A stretch of DNA of 64,000 nucleotides. It comes from Dehalococcoidia bacterium UBA1152 (GTDB taxonomy: Bacteria; Chloroflexota; Dehalococcoidia; Lucifugimonadales; UBA2962). Below, piece by piece: positions 25,871 to 34,519 of this stretch; positions within the stretch are counted from its first letter, which is position 1, and every line of letters starts with the position of its first letter. Location: positions 71,017 through 135,016 of the forward strand of contig DBZU01000074.1 in NCBI GenBank assembly GCA_002311285.1, given 5' to 3'. Position numbers and translations under genes: made by a program. The notes under the pieces were generated by a model. It did not search any database, was not told the DNA's origin, and saw nothing but the letters and a program-made list of their open reading frames with translations.

Positions 25871-27844
25871 CTAAACATCTAAGTTTTTTACTTCTAGAGC
25901 ATGAGTTTCAATAAACTCGCGTCGTGGGGCTACCATGTCTCCCATCAACAAAGTAAATATTCTGTCAGCTTCAAAGGCATCTTCTACGGATACTTGCAAT
26001 AAGGTTCGAGCGTCTGGGTCCATCGTTGTATCCCACAGTTGGTCTGCGTTCATTTCTCCTAATCCCTTGTATCTTTGCAGATTTAGATTCCTTTTGGATT
26101 TTAGCTGGAGCATTATGCCTTCTCGTTCACCTTCACTATATGCAAACACGGCTTTTTTGCCTGAACCAATTCGGTAAAGCGGGGGCTGAGCAATATATAG
26201 ATGACCGTTTTCTATTAATAGAGGCATATGTCTGAAGAAAAAGGTTAATAACAATGTACGGATATGCGAACCGTCTACGTCGGCATCTGTCATTATGATG
26301 ATTCTGTGATATCTAAGTTTTAATAAATCAAAATCCTCATCCATACCTGCGCCCACGGCTATAATAATATGGCGTATTTCTTCGTGGGCTAGCATTTTGT
26401 CAGCCCTTGCTTTTTCAACGTTTAATATTTTGCCTTTAAGCGGTAATATTGCTTGAGTGTTACGATCTCTGCCCATTTTTGCTGTACCACCTGCAGAATC
26501 GCCCTCTACGATGTACAATTCGCAATTTTCAGGATTTTTATCCGAACAATCAGCCAGTTTCCCTGGTAATGCTCCACCGTCCATTGCGTTCTTGCGGATA
26601 ATTAGGTCGCGAGCTTTTCTTGCCGCCTCCCTTGCTCTTTGGGAAGTAATTGACTTCTCTATAATCCGACGAGCTTCTTTAGGGTTCTCTCCAAGCCATA
26701 TTGATACTTCCTCAGCAAGTACGCTTTCCACCTGTGCACGTATTTCAGGGTTGCCAAGCTTGCCCTTTGTTTGACCTTCAAACTGAGGGTCCTGTAATTT
26801 AACACTTATTACAGCAGCAAGACCTTCTCGAGTATCTTCTCCAGCCAAATTGGGCTCATTTTCTTTAATAACGTTATGCTTACGTCCATAATCATTCATT
26901 ATTCTAGTGAGGGCAGACCTAAGACCAGTTAGATGGGTGCCTCCATCAACTGTATTAATGCAATTAGCGAATGAGAGAACGTTTTCTGTGAAACTCTCGT
27001 TATATTGCAGGGCTGCTTCCACAAGGGTTCCTTCTACATTCTTAGAAACCTTAATAGGACTCGGATGAAGTCGTGCCCTTCCTCCTGTCAGATCTTCTAC
27101 AAATTGAGAAATTCCACCTTCAAATTGATAATCTATTTTTCTTGGACCATCAATCAGATCCGCATGTAAATCACTAGTGAAAATGATGTGCAGCCCTTCA
27201 TTAAGGTATGCCATTTCCTTGAATCGTTGTGCCAGAACATCGAATTCAAACATTGAATCTCCAAAGATATCTTTGTCAGGCATGAAATATATTGTGGTTC
27301 CATGTTCATCAGGAGCAGAACCGTTGGAGACCTCCACCTCAGTTAGACTTTTACCTTTAGAAAAAACTTGTGTGTAAAGATTAGAAGATCTTTTGACTTC
27401 TACGGTTAATTCGGTTGACAAGGCATTAACCACAGATGCCCCTACCCCGTGAAGACCGCCTGAAACTGCGTAAGCCTTATTATCGAACTTGCCGCCAGCA
27501 TGGAGGGTTGTCATAACTGTCTCTATAGTCGATAGACCGGTGGCCTTATGCCTGTCTGGGGGAATTCCTCTGCCATTATCAATAACGCTAACTTTGCCTT
27601 CTACGTCAATATGTACTTCAATCTTCGTGCAATGAGGTGTGCCATTGGAGTCTTTGGCCATAAACTCGTCAACTGCGTTGTCGACAATTTCATACACTAA
27701 GTGATGCAACCCTTTTTGATCTGTACTTCCTATATACATTCCCGGTCGTTTTCGAACTGCTTCCATACCCTCGAGAACTTGTATGTCCTCAGCCGTGTAG
27801 TCACTATTTGAATCGGCTTTACTGTTTGCGTTCCCACTAGTCAT
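25871..27844 (-). CDS. gyrB: DNA gyrase subunit B
   Basis: ATPase subunit of gyrase, which introduces negative supercoils. The GHKL ATPase domain has EIVDNAVDE and DNGRGIPPDRH; the transducer domain follows; the Toprim domain has EGDSAGG (about 440) and the DADVDG metal site (about 519); the C terminus carries QRYKGLGEMN. Length is 657 residues. ATG with GGAG six bases upstream. ParE is the alternative name, but genome context with recF favours GyrB. gyrA is not in the window. Confidence 0.95.
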   Translation of the reverse strand: MTSGNANSKADSNSDYTAEDIQVLEGMEAVRKRPGMYIGSTDQKGLHHLVYEIVDNAVDEFMAKDSNGTPHCTKIEVHIDVEGKVSVIDNGRGIPPDRHKATGLSTIETVMTTLHAGGKFDNKAYAVSGGLHGVGASVVNALSTELTVEVKRSSNLYTQVFSKGKSLTEVEVSNGSAPDEHGTTIYFMPDKDIFGDSMFEFDVLAQRFKEMAYLNEGLHIIFTSDLHADLIDGPRKIDYQFEGGISQFVEDLTGGRARLHPSPIKVSKNVEGTLVEAALQYNESFTENVLSFANCINTVDGGTHLTGLRSALTRIMNDYGRKHNVIKENEPNLAGEDTREGLAAVISVKLQDPQFEGQTKGKLGNPEIRAQVESVLAEEVSIWLGENPKEARRIIEKSITSQRAREAARKARDLIIRKNAMDGGALPGKLADCSDKNPENCELYIVEGDSAGGTAKMGRDRNTQAILPLKGKILNVEKARADKMLAHEEIRHIIIAVGAGMDEDFDLLKLRYHRIIIMTDADVDGSHIRTLLLTFFFRHMPLLIENGHLYIAQPPLYRIGSGKKAVFAYSEGEREGIMLQLKSKRNLNLQRYKGLGEMNADQLWDTTMDPDARTLLQVSVEDAFEADRIFTLLMGDMVAPRREFIETHALEVKNLDV

Positions 27845-27881
27845 AGATTACTCCAGAAATTACCCTAAATATTTCATACTA

Positions 27882-27910
27882 ATTTTACCTTTTTTTAAGA
27901 ATAATTTCAA
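27882..27910 (-). promoter_or_regulatory. gyrB promoter
   Basis: On the minus strand: TTGAAA (27910-27905), a 17-base spacer, and TAAAAT (27887-27882). The boxes match four and five of six consensus bases. This leaves a leader of about 30 bases containing the GGAG ribosome-binding site. Confidence 0.5.
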
Positions 27911-27963
27911 ACAATTTTATGACTGCCTTAGATCTTTATTTTGAACTGTCGAACAATCCTTGT

Positions 27964-27992
27964 TGACTCTCAAACTTGCCTATAATAATATC
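27964..27992 (+). promoter_or_regulatory. promoter of the riboswitch-btu transcript
   Basis: TTGACT (27964-27969), 17 bases and TAATAT (27987-27992), with five and four matches to consensus. The start would be near 28000, about 50 bases before the aptamer. A perfect TATAAT overlaps at 27982 but is too close to this -35 box. Confidence 0.42.
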
Positions 27993-28050
27993 TTTTCGAT
28001 ACGTCTTCACAAAAATGTGTCAAAAAGAACCCAAAATATTAATAATGAAG

Positions 28051-28177
28051 TAAGGTGAATGTGGCCAGTATTTTTTGTGCATGGCCATTGGTTTATTAAG
28101 GAAGCCGGTCGAAGTCCGGCACTGTCCCGCAGCGGTAGGTCTTGGCTGTTCCAAGACAAGTCCGATCAACCACCTTA
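28051..28177 (+). ncRNA. cobalamin riboswitch aptamer
   Basis: The core GAAGCCGGTCGAAGTCCGG (28101-28119), CACTGTCCCGCAGCGGTA and the distal AGTCCGATCAACCACC match the conserved cobalamin aptamer. The closing helix P1 is TAAGGTG (28051-28057) with CACCTTA (28171-28177). A side stem GTCTTGG/CCAAGAC (28139-28155) sits at the expected place. It controls the B12 uptake genes that follow, together with the terminator at 28237. Confidence 0.93.
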
Positions 28178-28236
28178 GTTCAGTGTTGTTGTACTTCGAG
28201 GTAAAGGTACAGGCACTAAATCTAATCAGCTACATT

Positions 28237-28275
28237 TAGGCCCCACTTATATCTCTCGGTGGGGCCTATTTATTT
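28237..28275 (+). terminator. intrinsic terminator, riboswitch expression platform
   Basis: TAGGCCCCAC (28237-28246) pairs with GTGGGGCCTA (28259-28268), followed by a T-rich tract. It lies between the aptamer and btuF, so bound cobalamin should end transcription here. Confidence 0.88.
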
Positions 28276-28332
28276 TTAATCGCTGGAGGTGTTCCTCGAT
28301 GCTGTTAAGGAGTGTTAATTTAGAGAGGTATG

Positions 28333-29319
28333 ATGTTCAACTTTGATTTCTATTGGAAGAAATCTCGCGTAGAGTCTTTTATCATTTGCTTTGTCACTTA
28401 TGTACTATTAACGATGCTTACCATCGGCTGTGTTGATGGTGACAATGGTTCACTCGGCATTACGCAGATCACTGCAACAACTAATGACTCAGCAACCATG
28501 CCTAAAGCAGATTCTGCTTCTAAATATAAACCTGTAACAATCATTGACGGATTAGGAGGAGCAGTTATTTTTCAGTCTCCTCCAAAGCGCATTGTGGCGT
28601 ATGATTCAGCTGCTGTAGAAATATTATTTGCTATCGGTGAAGGCCAGAGGATTATCGGTACTCACGATTTCGTTGAATACCCGAAAGAAGCCGCAAACAT
28701 CAAAAGATTAGGGGGTGCATTTGAGATAAATGTAGAGACTATTTTAAAACTTGAACCAGATCTGGTGTTTCTATTCTCGCCAACGTTTTTAGATGATTTA
28801 TCCGGAGCGGGTGTGACTGTGCTGTATATTCCAAATAGAAATAGGGGATTAGAAGGCATGACTGAAGATTTCTTAATGTGGGGGGCAATCACTGGCAATT
28901 TAGAAGCAGCGCAATCGTTAGCCGATGATTTTACTTTAAGGATTGAGAAGATTAGAAACACACTTGACCAGATTGGAAAAGGTCCAAAAGTTTTTAGAGA
29001 CGAAGGAGACTTATGGACACCTGGCCCGAATACCTTGATAGGTGAGGCGATGACTTTACTGAAGCTTGAAAACATTGCCTATGATATTAACGGATTTGAA
29101 CAATTAAGTTCTGAGATTTTAATTAAACGAAATCCGGAAATAATTATAAAAACTGATTTTTCGAATATTGAAACTGACCCAGTTTTTCAAAGCTTATCGG
29201 CTATACAGAACAATAAAGTCTTTTCGCTTCTGGGTAGCCAATTGAGCGTTGCTGGCCCCAGATTTATTCAAGGTATAGAAGAACTGGCGCAATTAATATA
29301 CCCGGAACAATTTAATTAA
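28333..29319 (+). CDS. btuF: cobalamin ABC transporter substrate-binding lipoprotein (BtuF-like)
   Basis: Extracytoplasmic binding protein, about 328 residues. A hydrophobic signal segment ends in lipobox LTIGC, so the protein should be anchored by a lipidated cysteine. A Ser/Thr/Ala linker precedes the periplasmic-binding fold: PKRIVAYDSAAVEILFAIGEG, then EINVETILKLEPDLVF, typical of BtuF/FhuD-type class III binding proteins. The cobalamin riboswitch directly upstream indicates the ligand is a corrinoid. Two ATGs in tandem (28330, 28333) are possible; the second is better spaced from GAGAGG. Confidence 0.88.
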   Translation: MFNFDFYWKKSRVESFIICFVTYVLLTMLTIGCVDGDNGSLGITQITATTNDSATMPKADSASKYKPVTIIDGLGGAVIFQSPPKRIVAYDSAAVEILFAIGEGQRIIGTHDFVEYPKEAANIKRLGGAFEINVETILKLEPDLVFLFSPTFLDDLSGAGVTVLYIPNRNRGLEGMTEDFLMWGAITGNLEAAQSLADDFTLRIEKIRNTLDQIGKGPKVFRDEGDLWTPGPNTLIGEAMTLLKLENIAYDINGFEQLSSEILIKRNPEIIIKTDFSNIETDPVFQSLSAIQNNKVFSLLGSQLSVAGPRFIQGIEELAQLIYPEQFN

Positions 29320-29325
29320 AGTCTG

Positions 29326-30408
29326 ATGGTTTACGATACTTTTAAAAAGCTAATTTACGTAAATAAAAATGGAGTTAATCAATTCCAAATTTTTAAGCGG
29401 ATTTTTCTCGGCTTATTGTCTGTGCTTATAGTCGGATTAGTCGCTTCCAGCTTAGGTGCAGTGAATATACCGATATCAGATACGTTAGCTATAGTTCTAA
29501 ATAAGATTTTCGGCGTATACATTAAAACCACTTGGCCTGAAGTGTCGGAGAACATCCTAATCAATCTTCGGTTTCCTCGGGTTATCCTTGCAGGAATAGT
29601 TGGGGCGGCCTTGTCAATAAGCGGAGCGGCTTATCAAGGATTATTTCGTAATCCGTTAGCAGACCCATATTTAATCGGTTCAGCCAGTGGAGCAGGCTTG
29701 GGGGCAGCAATTGTGTTTTTAACTGGATTGCCATTACTTGCATTTGGAGGTGGACTGTTGCCTATTGCAGCATTTGTGGGGTCTATAAGCGCCGTTACTT
29801 TGGCCTATCTGATCGGGAGACGTCAAGGGGTGTTAGGAGTGTCAACTTTAATCCTGGCAGGAGTTGCTGTTTCATCTCTGGCGGGCGCTATCACCAGTTT
29901 ACTGATGATCAAAAGTGACCCAAATCTTAGACCGTTAATGAGTTGGTTATTAGGAGGATTTTCTGGATCGCGCTGGATAGATGTATTTATTTTATTACCG
30001 TATATTTTACCGCCTATGTTCATACTCATACTATATTCGAGAACCCTGAACATTTTGCAGTTAAGCGAGTTACATGCTCAAACATTAGGGGTAAATATTA
30101 ACCGAACAAAAACCATCGTGCTTTTAGCTGCATCTTTGGTCACAGCATCTGCCGTAGCTTTTAGCGGAGTTATAGGTTTTGTGGGGCTAGTTGGTCCGCA
30201 CGTCGTCAGAATGATTTGGGGGCCTGATTATAGGCATCTTATTCCAATGTCAGCAATATTAGGCGCGGGATTTCTGATTATTGCGGATTTAGGGGCGCGT
30301 GTTATAGCGATTCCAGGGGAATTACCTGTTGGTATAATAACAGCATTTTTTGGAGCCCCCTTTTTCATATACGTTTTAAGGACTAATAACAGACAACAAG
30401 GTATGTAG
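29326..30408 (+). CDS. btuC: cobalamin ABC transporter permease (BtuC-like, FecCD family)
   Basis: Membrane permease of 360 residues with about ten helices. Family hallmarks include LRFPRVILAGIVGAALSISGAAYQG split over helices 2-3, NPLADPYLIGSASGAG and GFVGLVGPHVVRM near residue 287, the coupling helix for the ATPase. It begins six bases after btuF and runs into btuD, forming the B12 importer under the riboswitch. Confidence 0.9.
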   Translation: MVYDTFKKLIYVNKNGVNQFQIFKRIFLGLLSVLIVGLVASSLGAVNIPISDTLAIVLNKIFGVYIKTTWPEVSENILINLRFPRVILAGIVGAALSISGAAYQGLFRNPLADPYLIGSASGAGLGAAIVFLTGLPLLAFGGGLLPIAAFVGSISAVTLAYLIGRRQGVLGVSTLILAGVAVSSLAGAITSLLMIKSDPNLRPLMSWLLGGFSGSRWIDVFILLPYILPPMFILILYSRTLNILQLSELHAQTLGVNINRTKTIVLLAASLVTASAVAFSGVIGFVGLVGPHVVRMIWGPDYRHLIPMSAILGAGFLIIADLGARVIAIPGELPVGIITAFFGAPFFIYVLRTNNRQQGM

Positions 30409-30410
30409 GT

Positions 30411-31184
30411 ATGCTTAAAATTCATGGGTTGGAATTTGCTTATGACCATCATAACGTGATAAGTGGATTAAATTTTGAAGCTCAGTCCGGTGAAGTTGTT
30501 GGTATTGTTGGTCCGAATGGATCAGGTAAAACGACTCTATTTAGGTTAATTTTGGGATCTTACAAGCCATCCAAAGGCAGTATTTTAATTGACGGTAATG
30601 ACATTGACCAAATGAATTCATCTCAAAGATCAAAATTACTTGCTGGAGTGCCGCAGAGTCCTGATTCTCCTCAAGGATTTACTGTTGGTGATTTGGTTAT
30701 GATGGGACGTAATCCATACCTAAGCTTGCTTGACTGGGGTAAACCGAATGACTTTATCATCGCGAAGCAAGCCTTGAAAAAAACTGGTCTGAGCAAACAT
30801 ATTAATCGCCCATTAAATCATTTATCAGGAGGTGAAAAACAATCAGCTTTTATTGCTATGGCTCTGGCACAGGAAACACAGATTTTGTTATTGGATGAAC
30901 CAACGGCAAATTTGGATCTTCGTAACCAATCTATGTTGATGTCAATGGTTCACGGCCTAAGCCGAGAGAGCGATACTACAATTATAATGGCTATGCATGA
31001 TTTAACTTTGGCTGCCCAATGGTGTGATAAGTTGGTAATGTTATTAAATGGATCAGTTTATGCAGAGGGACCACCCAGAACCGTGTTAACTGCTGAGAAT
31101 ATTGATTTGGTTTACGATACAAAAGTAGAAGTTCAATACAGTAACCCAGATAGCGTGCCGATTATATTCAACAAGTCTAAATGA
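30411..31184 (+). CDS. btuD: cobalamin ABC transporter ATPase (BtuD-like)
   Basis: ATP-binding subunit, 257 residues. Walker A GPNGSGKTT (about 35-43), Q-loop VPQSPDSPQG, signature LSGGEKQ (about 138) and Walker B ILLLDEPTAN (about 159) are all intact, and the switch histidine is in MAMHDLTLA. Two bases separate it from btuC. It energises corrinoid uptake. Confidence 0.9.
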   Translation: MLKIHGLEFAYDHHNVISGLNFEAQSGEVVGIVGPNGSGKTTLFRLILGSYKPSKGSILIDGNDIDQMNSSQRSKLLAGVPQSPDSPQGFTVGDLVMMGRNPYLSLLDWGKPNDFIIAKQALKKTGLSKHINRPLNHLSGGEKQSAFIAMALAQETQILLLDEPTANLDLRNQSMLMSMVHGLSRESDTTIIMAMHDLTLAAQWCDKLVMLLNGSVYAEGPPRTVLTAENIDLVYDTKVEVQYSNPDSVPIIFNKSK

Positions 31185-31275
31185 TTTGGCGGTTTATACT
31201 TGCCCTTTAATTACCTTAATTATACTATTGGCAAACCTTTGAAATAGTACACAAAATTTAGTGAAGAGGAGCGAG

Positions 31276-31947
31276 ATGAGTCAGGATTTTCTTAATAGAA
31301 TCCAGCAACGTATAGAAAGCCGGTCGCTTTTAAATCACCCTTTTTATAAAGCATGGCAGGCTGGTGAATTAACTTGCCAGGAGTTAAAAGTTTATGCATC
31401 TCAATACTATCATTTTGAGGCTGCATTCCCGGTTCTATTAAGTTCAGTTCATTCGCGATGCGATGAACGCGATGTTAGGCAATCAATTCTTGAGAATCTT
31501 TGGGATGAAGAGCATGGAGATATTAACCATAGAGCTATGTGGTTAGATTTTTGTGAATCGTTGGGTCTGCACCGTGAGGAGCCAGAACTGACAAAACGCT
31601 TAGCTGAAACCCAAGATCTGCTTGATATATATCACAGGATTTGTGACAAAGGTACTTTCCAGCAAGGACTGGCAGCCTTATACGCTTACGAAGAGCAAGT
31701 ACCAGAGATAATGCTGGAAAAGATTCGTGGTTTAAAAGAGTATTTTGATATTACTTCCGATAAAGCATTAAGGTTTTTTGAAGTGCACAGCGTTTTGGAT
31801 GAAGACCACTCAGAAAAAGAACGTCAAAGCATATTGGATCATACCAACCAAGAGGATGAACAATCAGTAGAGGCTTCATTGCAAGAAGCACTCGACGGTT
31901 GGTGGGGATTTCTTGATGGAATTATGGGCCACTGTAAAGCAGCTTAA
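31276..31947 (+). CDS. CADD-family dimetal enzyme, likely p-aminobenzoate synthase
   Basis: Helical heme-oxygenase-like protein of 223 residues, close to Chlamydia CADD as I remember it. Counting from the ATG at 31276, metal ligands E78, H85, E139, H171, D175 and H178, substrate Tyr24 (NHPFYKAW) and Lys149 (EKIRG) keep the spacing of CADD E81, H88, E142, H174, D178, H181, Tyr27 and Lys152. CADD makes p-aminobenzoate for folate by sacrificing its own tyrosine. A GTG at 31261 is also in frame, but AGGAG (31267-31271) points to the ATG. It may have its own weak promoter (TATACT, 31221-31226). It sits just after the B12 importer. Confidence 0.85.
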   Translation: MSQDFLNRIQQRIESRSLLNHPFYKAWQAGELTCQELKVYASQYYHFEAAFPVLLSSVHSRCDERDVRQSILENLWDEEHGDINHRAMWLDFCESLGLHREEPELTKRLAETQDLLDIYHRICDKGTFQQGLAALYAYEEQVPEIMLEKIRGLKEYFDITSDKALRFFEVHSVLDEDHSEKERQSILDHTNQEDEQSVEASLQEALDGWWGFLDGIMGHCKAA

Positions 31948-32098
31948 TATTTATATGGATTCCCTGCTTTAAACGCTGAAAGATTCAATCCAGAACTTGT
32001 ATTGGTAATCGTCGTCGGTTACAGTACCTTCAAAATAAATTTAATCTATATCAATTCAAGTTGCATCCTCAATAGGATTAATAAATGGAGGCATAATA

Positions 32099-34450
32099 AT
32101 GGCTACTTCTGTATTAGGATCTAGTATTAAACGACGTGAAGATCCTCGACTAATAACTGGCACTGGAACTTATGTTGATGATATAAAGCTCAATGGAATG
32201 TTGTATGTACATCTGGTACGTAGCCCATTTGCGCACGCTAAGATCGTTAGTATTGATACCTCGACCGCGAAAGCTGTACCGGGAGTAACTATGGTTTGGA
32301 CTGGGGCGGAATTAAAGGATGAACTAGGTAGTGTGCCTTGCGGTTGGGTAGTTCCTGACACCAAAGAGGTTCCTCATCCTCCAATTGCTTTTGATTTAGT
32401 TAAAACGGTTGGCGATCCTGTTGCTGCGGTGATAGCAGAGACTCCTCAAATTGCGGCTGATGCCGCGACACTAGTGGACGTTGAGTATGATGTGTTAAAA
32501 GCAGTTGTTGACATGGAATATGCTGTGTCTGGAGATGCGCCGCAGATTCATACTGATGCACCTAATAATGTTGCCTTTGAATGGGAAGTTGGCGGCGGTG
32601 ATCCTGATGCAGCTGAAAAATCTGCTGAAGTAGTAGTCGAACATAGAATTAAAAACCAACGATTAATACCCAATTCTATGGAAACTAGAGGCGTTGTGGC
32701 CGATTTTCATAAAGGAACTAATAAAGTAACTTTATGGACCTCAACACAGATACCACACTTAGTACGTTTATTACTGGCTTTAGTTACTGGGCATCCAGAG
32801 CATCAGATTCGGGTAATTGCCCCGGAGGTGGGAGGTGGTTTTGGTTGTAAATTGTATCTATATTCAGAGGAAGTGATAGCTTTTATATTAGCAAAAAAGC
32901 TTAGTAGGCCGGTTAAATGGATTGAGAGTCGCTCCGAAGGTTACTTAGCTACAACGCATGGAAGAGATCATCTAGGAGATTGGAAAATTTCAGGTACTAA
33001 ACAAGGCGAGATAACTGCTATTACTGGTCATGTTTATGCAAATATGGGAGCTTATCTTTCAACGTTTGCTCCGGCTATACCGACTTACTTATTTGGTTTA
33101 ATGCTTAACGGACCATACAAAATGCCAAATATTAAATGTGCTGTGACTGGAGTCTTTACCAATACTACCCCGGTAGATGCATATAGAGGGGCAGGACGTC
33201 CGGAGGCAACATATGTACTTGAAAGATTAATCGATATTTTTGCCGCTGAGATTGAGATGGATCCAGTAGAATTAAGGAAAAAAAATTTCATACCGCCGTT
33301 TGAAGATGGTTTTGAAGTTACCACAGGGGTAAGTTATGACTCCGGTAATTATATTGATGCGCTTAATATAGCTCTAAAGAAAATAGATTATGACAAATTT
33401 CGAAAGGACCAGGTTGTAGCACGAAAAAAGGGCAAGTATATCGGCCTGGGTGTATCTACATATGTTGAGATATGCGGTATGGCTCCTTCTGCAGTCGCTT
33501 ATTCATTAGGTTGCAGGGCTGGAACTTGGGAAAGCTCTTTAGTTCGAGTACATCCAACAGGGAAAATCAGTGTTTTTACTGGAGCTGCATCTACTGGACA
33601 AGGTCATGAGACCACTTTTGCACAACTTGTATCAGCTGACTTGGGAGTTCCTATGGAAGACATTGAAGTAGTACATGGAGATACGGATCGAGTACAAATG
33701 GGTGCAGGCACATTTGGTTCACGTAGTGCTGTTGTAGGTGGTACGGCTTTAAGAATGAGCACCGATAAAATAAAGGACAAGGCAAGAAAGATAGCAGCAC
33801 ACTTATTGGAGGCTGCTGCGGATGACGTAGTTTATGAAAACGGCAAGTTATTTGTCAAAGGTGCTCCGAGTGAGGCAAAAGAATTCAGTGAAATTGCTTT
33901 GGCCGCATATTGGTACGGCTCCACACCGGAAGGAGAAGAGCCTGGGCTAGAAGCATATTCAATATATGACCCTGAAAACTTTACTTTTCCTTTTGGCACT
34001 CATATTGCAACCGTGGAAGTTGATTCTGATACAGGCGAAGTAAAATTACTTAGATATGTATGCGTTGATGATGTCGGGCATGTAATTAATCCGATGATTG
34101 TTGACGGTATGGTGCATGGCGGAGTCGCCCAGGGAGTTGGGCAGGCACTAATGGAAGAAGGTATTTACGATGAAGAAGGACAGCTTTTAACGGGAAGCAT
34201 GCTTGATTATTGTTTACCAACTGCCGAAGACCTGCCTTTTTTTGAAACAGATCGCACAGAAACTCCATCTCCCACAAACCCATTGGGCGTTAAAGGGGCT
34301 GGTGAAGCCGCTACTATTGCGTCATCTCCAGCATTAGTAAATGCCGTTGTGGATGCTTTGTCACCTTTTGGGGTTCGGCATATAGATATGCCAACTAGAC
34401 CTGAGAAAATATGGCGAATTATCACGCAATCTGAAAAAAAAACTAACTAA
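32099..34450 (+). CDS. molybdenum hydroxylase large subunit, form-II CoxL type
   Basis: Molybdopterin-cytosine-dinucleotide subunit of the xanthine oxidase family, 783 residues. The active-site loop is AYRGAGR (361-367), which marks form II; true aerobic CO dehydrogenase has AYxCSFR. The catalytic glutamate is E736 in KGAGEAA. GGGFGCK and TGQGHETTF are further cofactor-binding segments. GGAGG seven bases before the ATG is an excellent ribosome-binding site. The FAD (CoxM) and 2Fe-2S (CoxS) subunits are not adjacent, so the enzyme must borrow them from elsewhere. A MoxR (CoxD-like) gene follows. Substrate unknown; an aldehyde or N-heterocycle is more likely than CO. Confidence 0.9.
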   Translation: MATSVLGSSIKRREDPRLITGTGTYVDDIKLNGMLYVHLVRSPFAHAKIVSIDTSTAKAVPGVTMVWTGAELKDELGSVPCGWVVPDTKEVPHPPIAFDLVKTVGDPVAAVIAETPQIAADAATLVDVEYDVLKAVVDMEYAVSGDAPQIHTDAPNNVAFEWEVGGGDPDAAEKSAEVVVEHRIKNQRLIPNSMETRGVVADFHKGTNKVTLWTSTQIPHLVRLLLALVTGHPEHQIRVIAPEVGGGFGCKLYLYSEEVIAFILAKKLSRPVKWIESRSEGYLATTHGRDHLGDWKISGTKQGEITAITGHVYANMGAYLSTFAPAIPTYLFGLMLNGPYKMPNIKCAVTGVFTNTTPVDAYRGAGRPEATYVLERLIDIFAAEIEMDPVELRKKNFIPPFEDGFEVTTGVSYDSGNYIDALNIALKKIDYDKFRKDQVVARKKGKYIGLGVSTYVEICGMAPSAVAYSLGCRAGTWESSLVRVHPTGKISVFTGAASTGQGHETTFAQLVSADLGVPMEDIEVVHGDTDRVQMGAGTFGSRSAVVGGTALRMSTDKIKDKARKIAAHLLEAAADDVVYENGKLFVKGAPSEAKEFSEIALAAYWYGSTPEGEEPGLEAYSIYDPENFTFPFGTHIATVEVDSDTGEVKLLRYVCVDDVGHVINPMIVDGMVHGGVAQGVGQALMEEGIYDEEGQLLTGSMLDYCLPTAEDLPFFETDRTETPSPTNPLGVKGAGEAATIASSPALVNAVVDALSPFGVRHIDMPTRPEKIWRIITQSEKKTN

Positions 34451-34473
34451 ACAGAATTAATGTTAGTTAGTTT
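34440..34473 (+). repeat. perfect 11-base inverted repeat across the coxL-like stop codon
   Basis: AAACTAACTAA (34440-34450) and TTAGTTAGTTT (34463-34473) are exact complements with a 12-base loop. The stem is AT-rich and not followed by a clear T run, so it is at best a weak terminator or mRNA-end hairpin between the two cox-like genes. Confidence 0.4.
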
Positions 34474-34519
34474 AAATTGCTAGCATTTATAAAACCAGCA
34501 AAATTATCTACTTGATGCA

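Noticed and set aside
27982..27987. Perfect TATAAT upstream of the cobalamin riboswitch.
   Set aside because: Only 12 bases from TTGACT; the overlapping TAATAT has correct spacing, so the simple reading was not used.
32099..34450. Calling the large Mo-hydroxylase subunit a carbon monoxide dehydrogenase.
   Set aside because: The active-site loop is AYRGAGR, not AYxCSFR, and CoxM/CoxS are missing.
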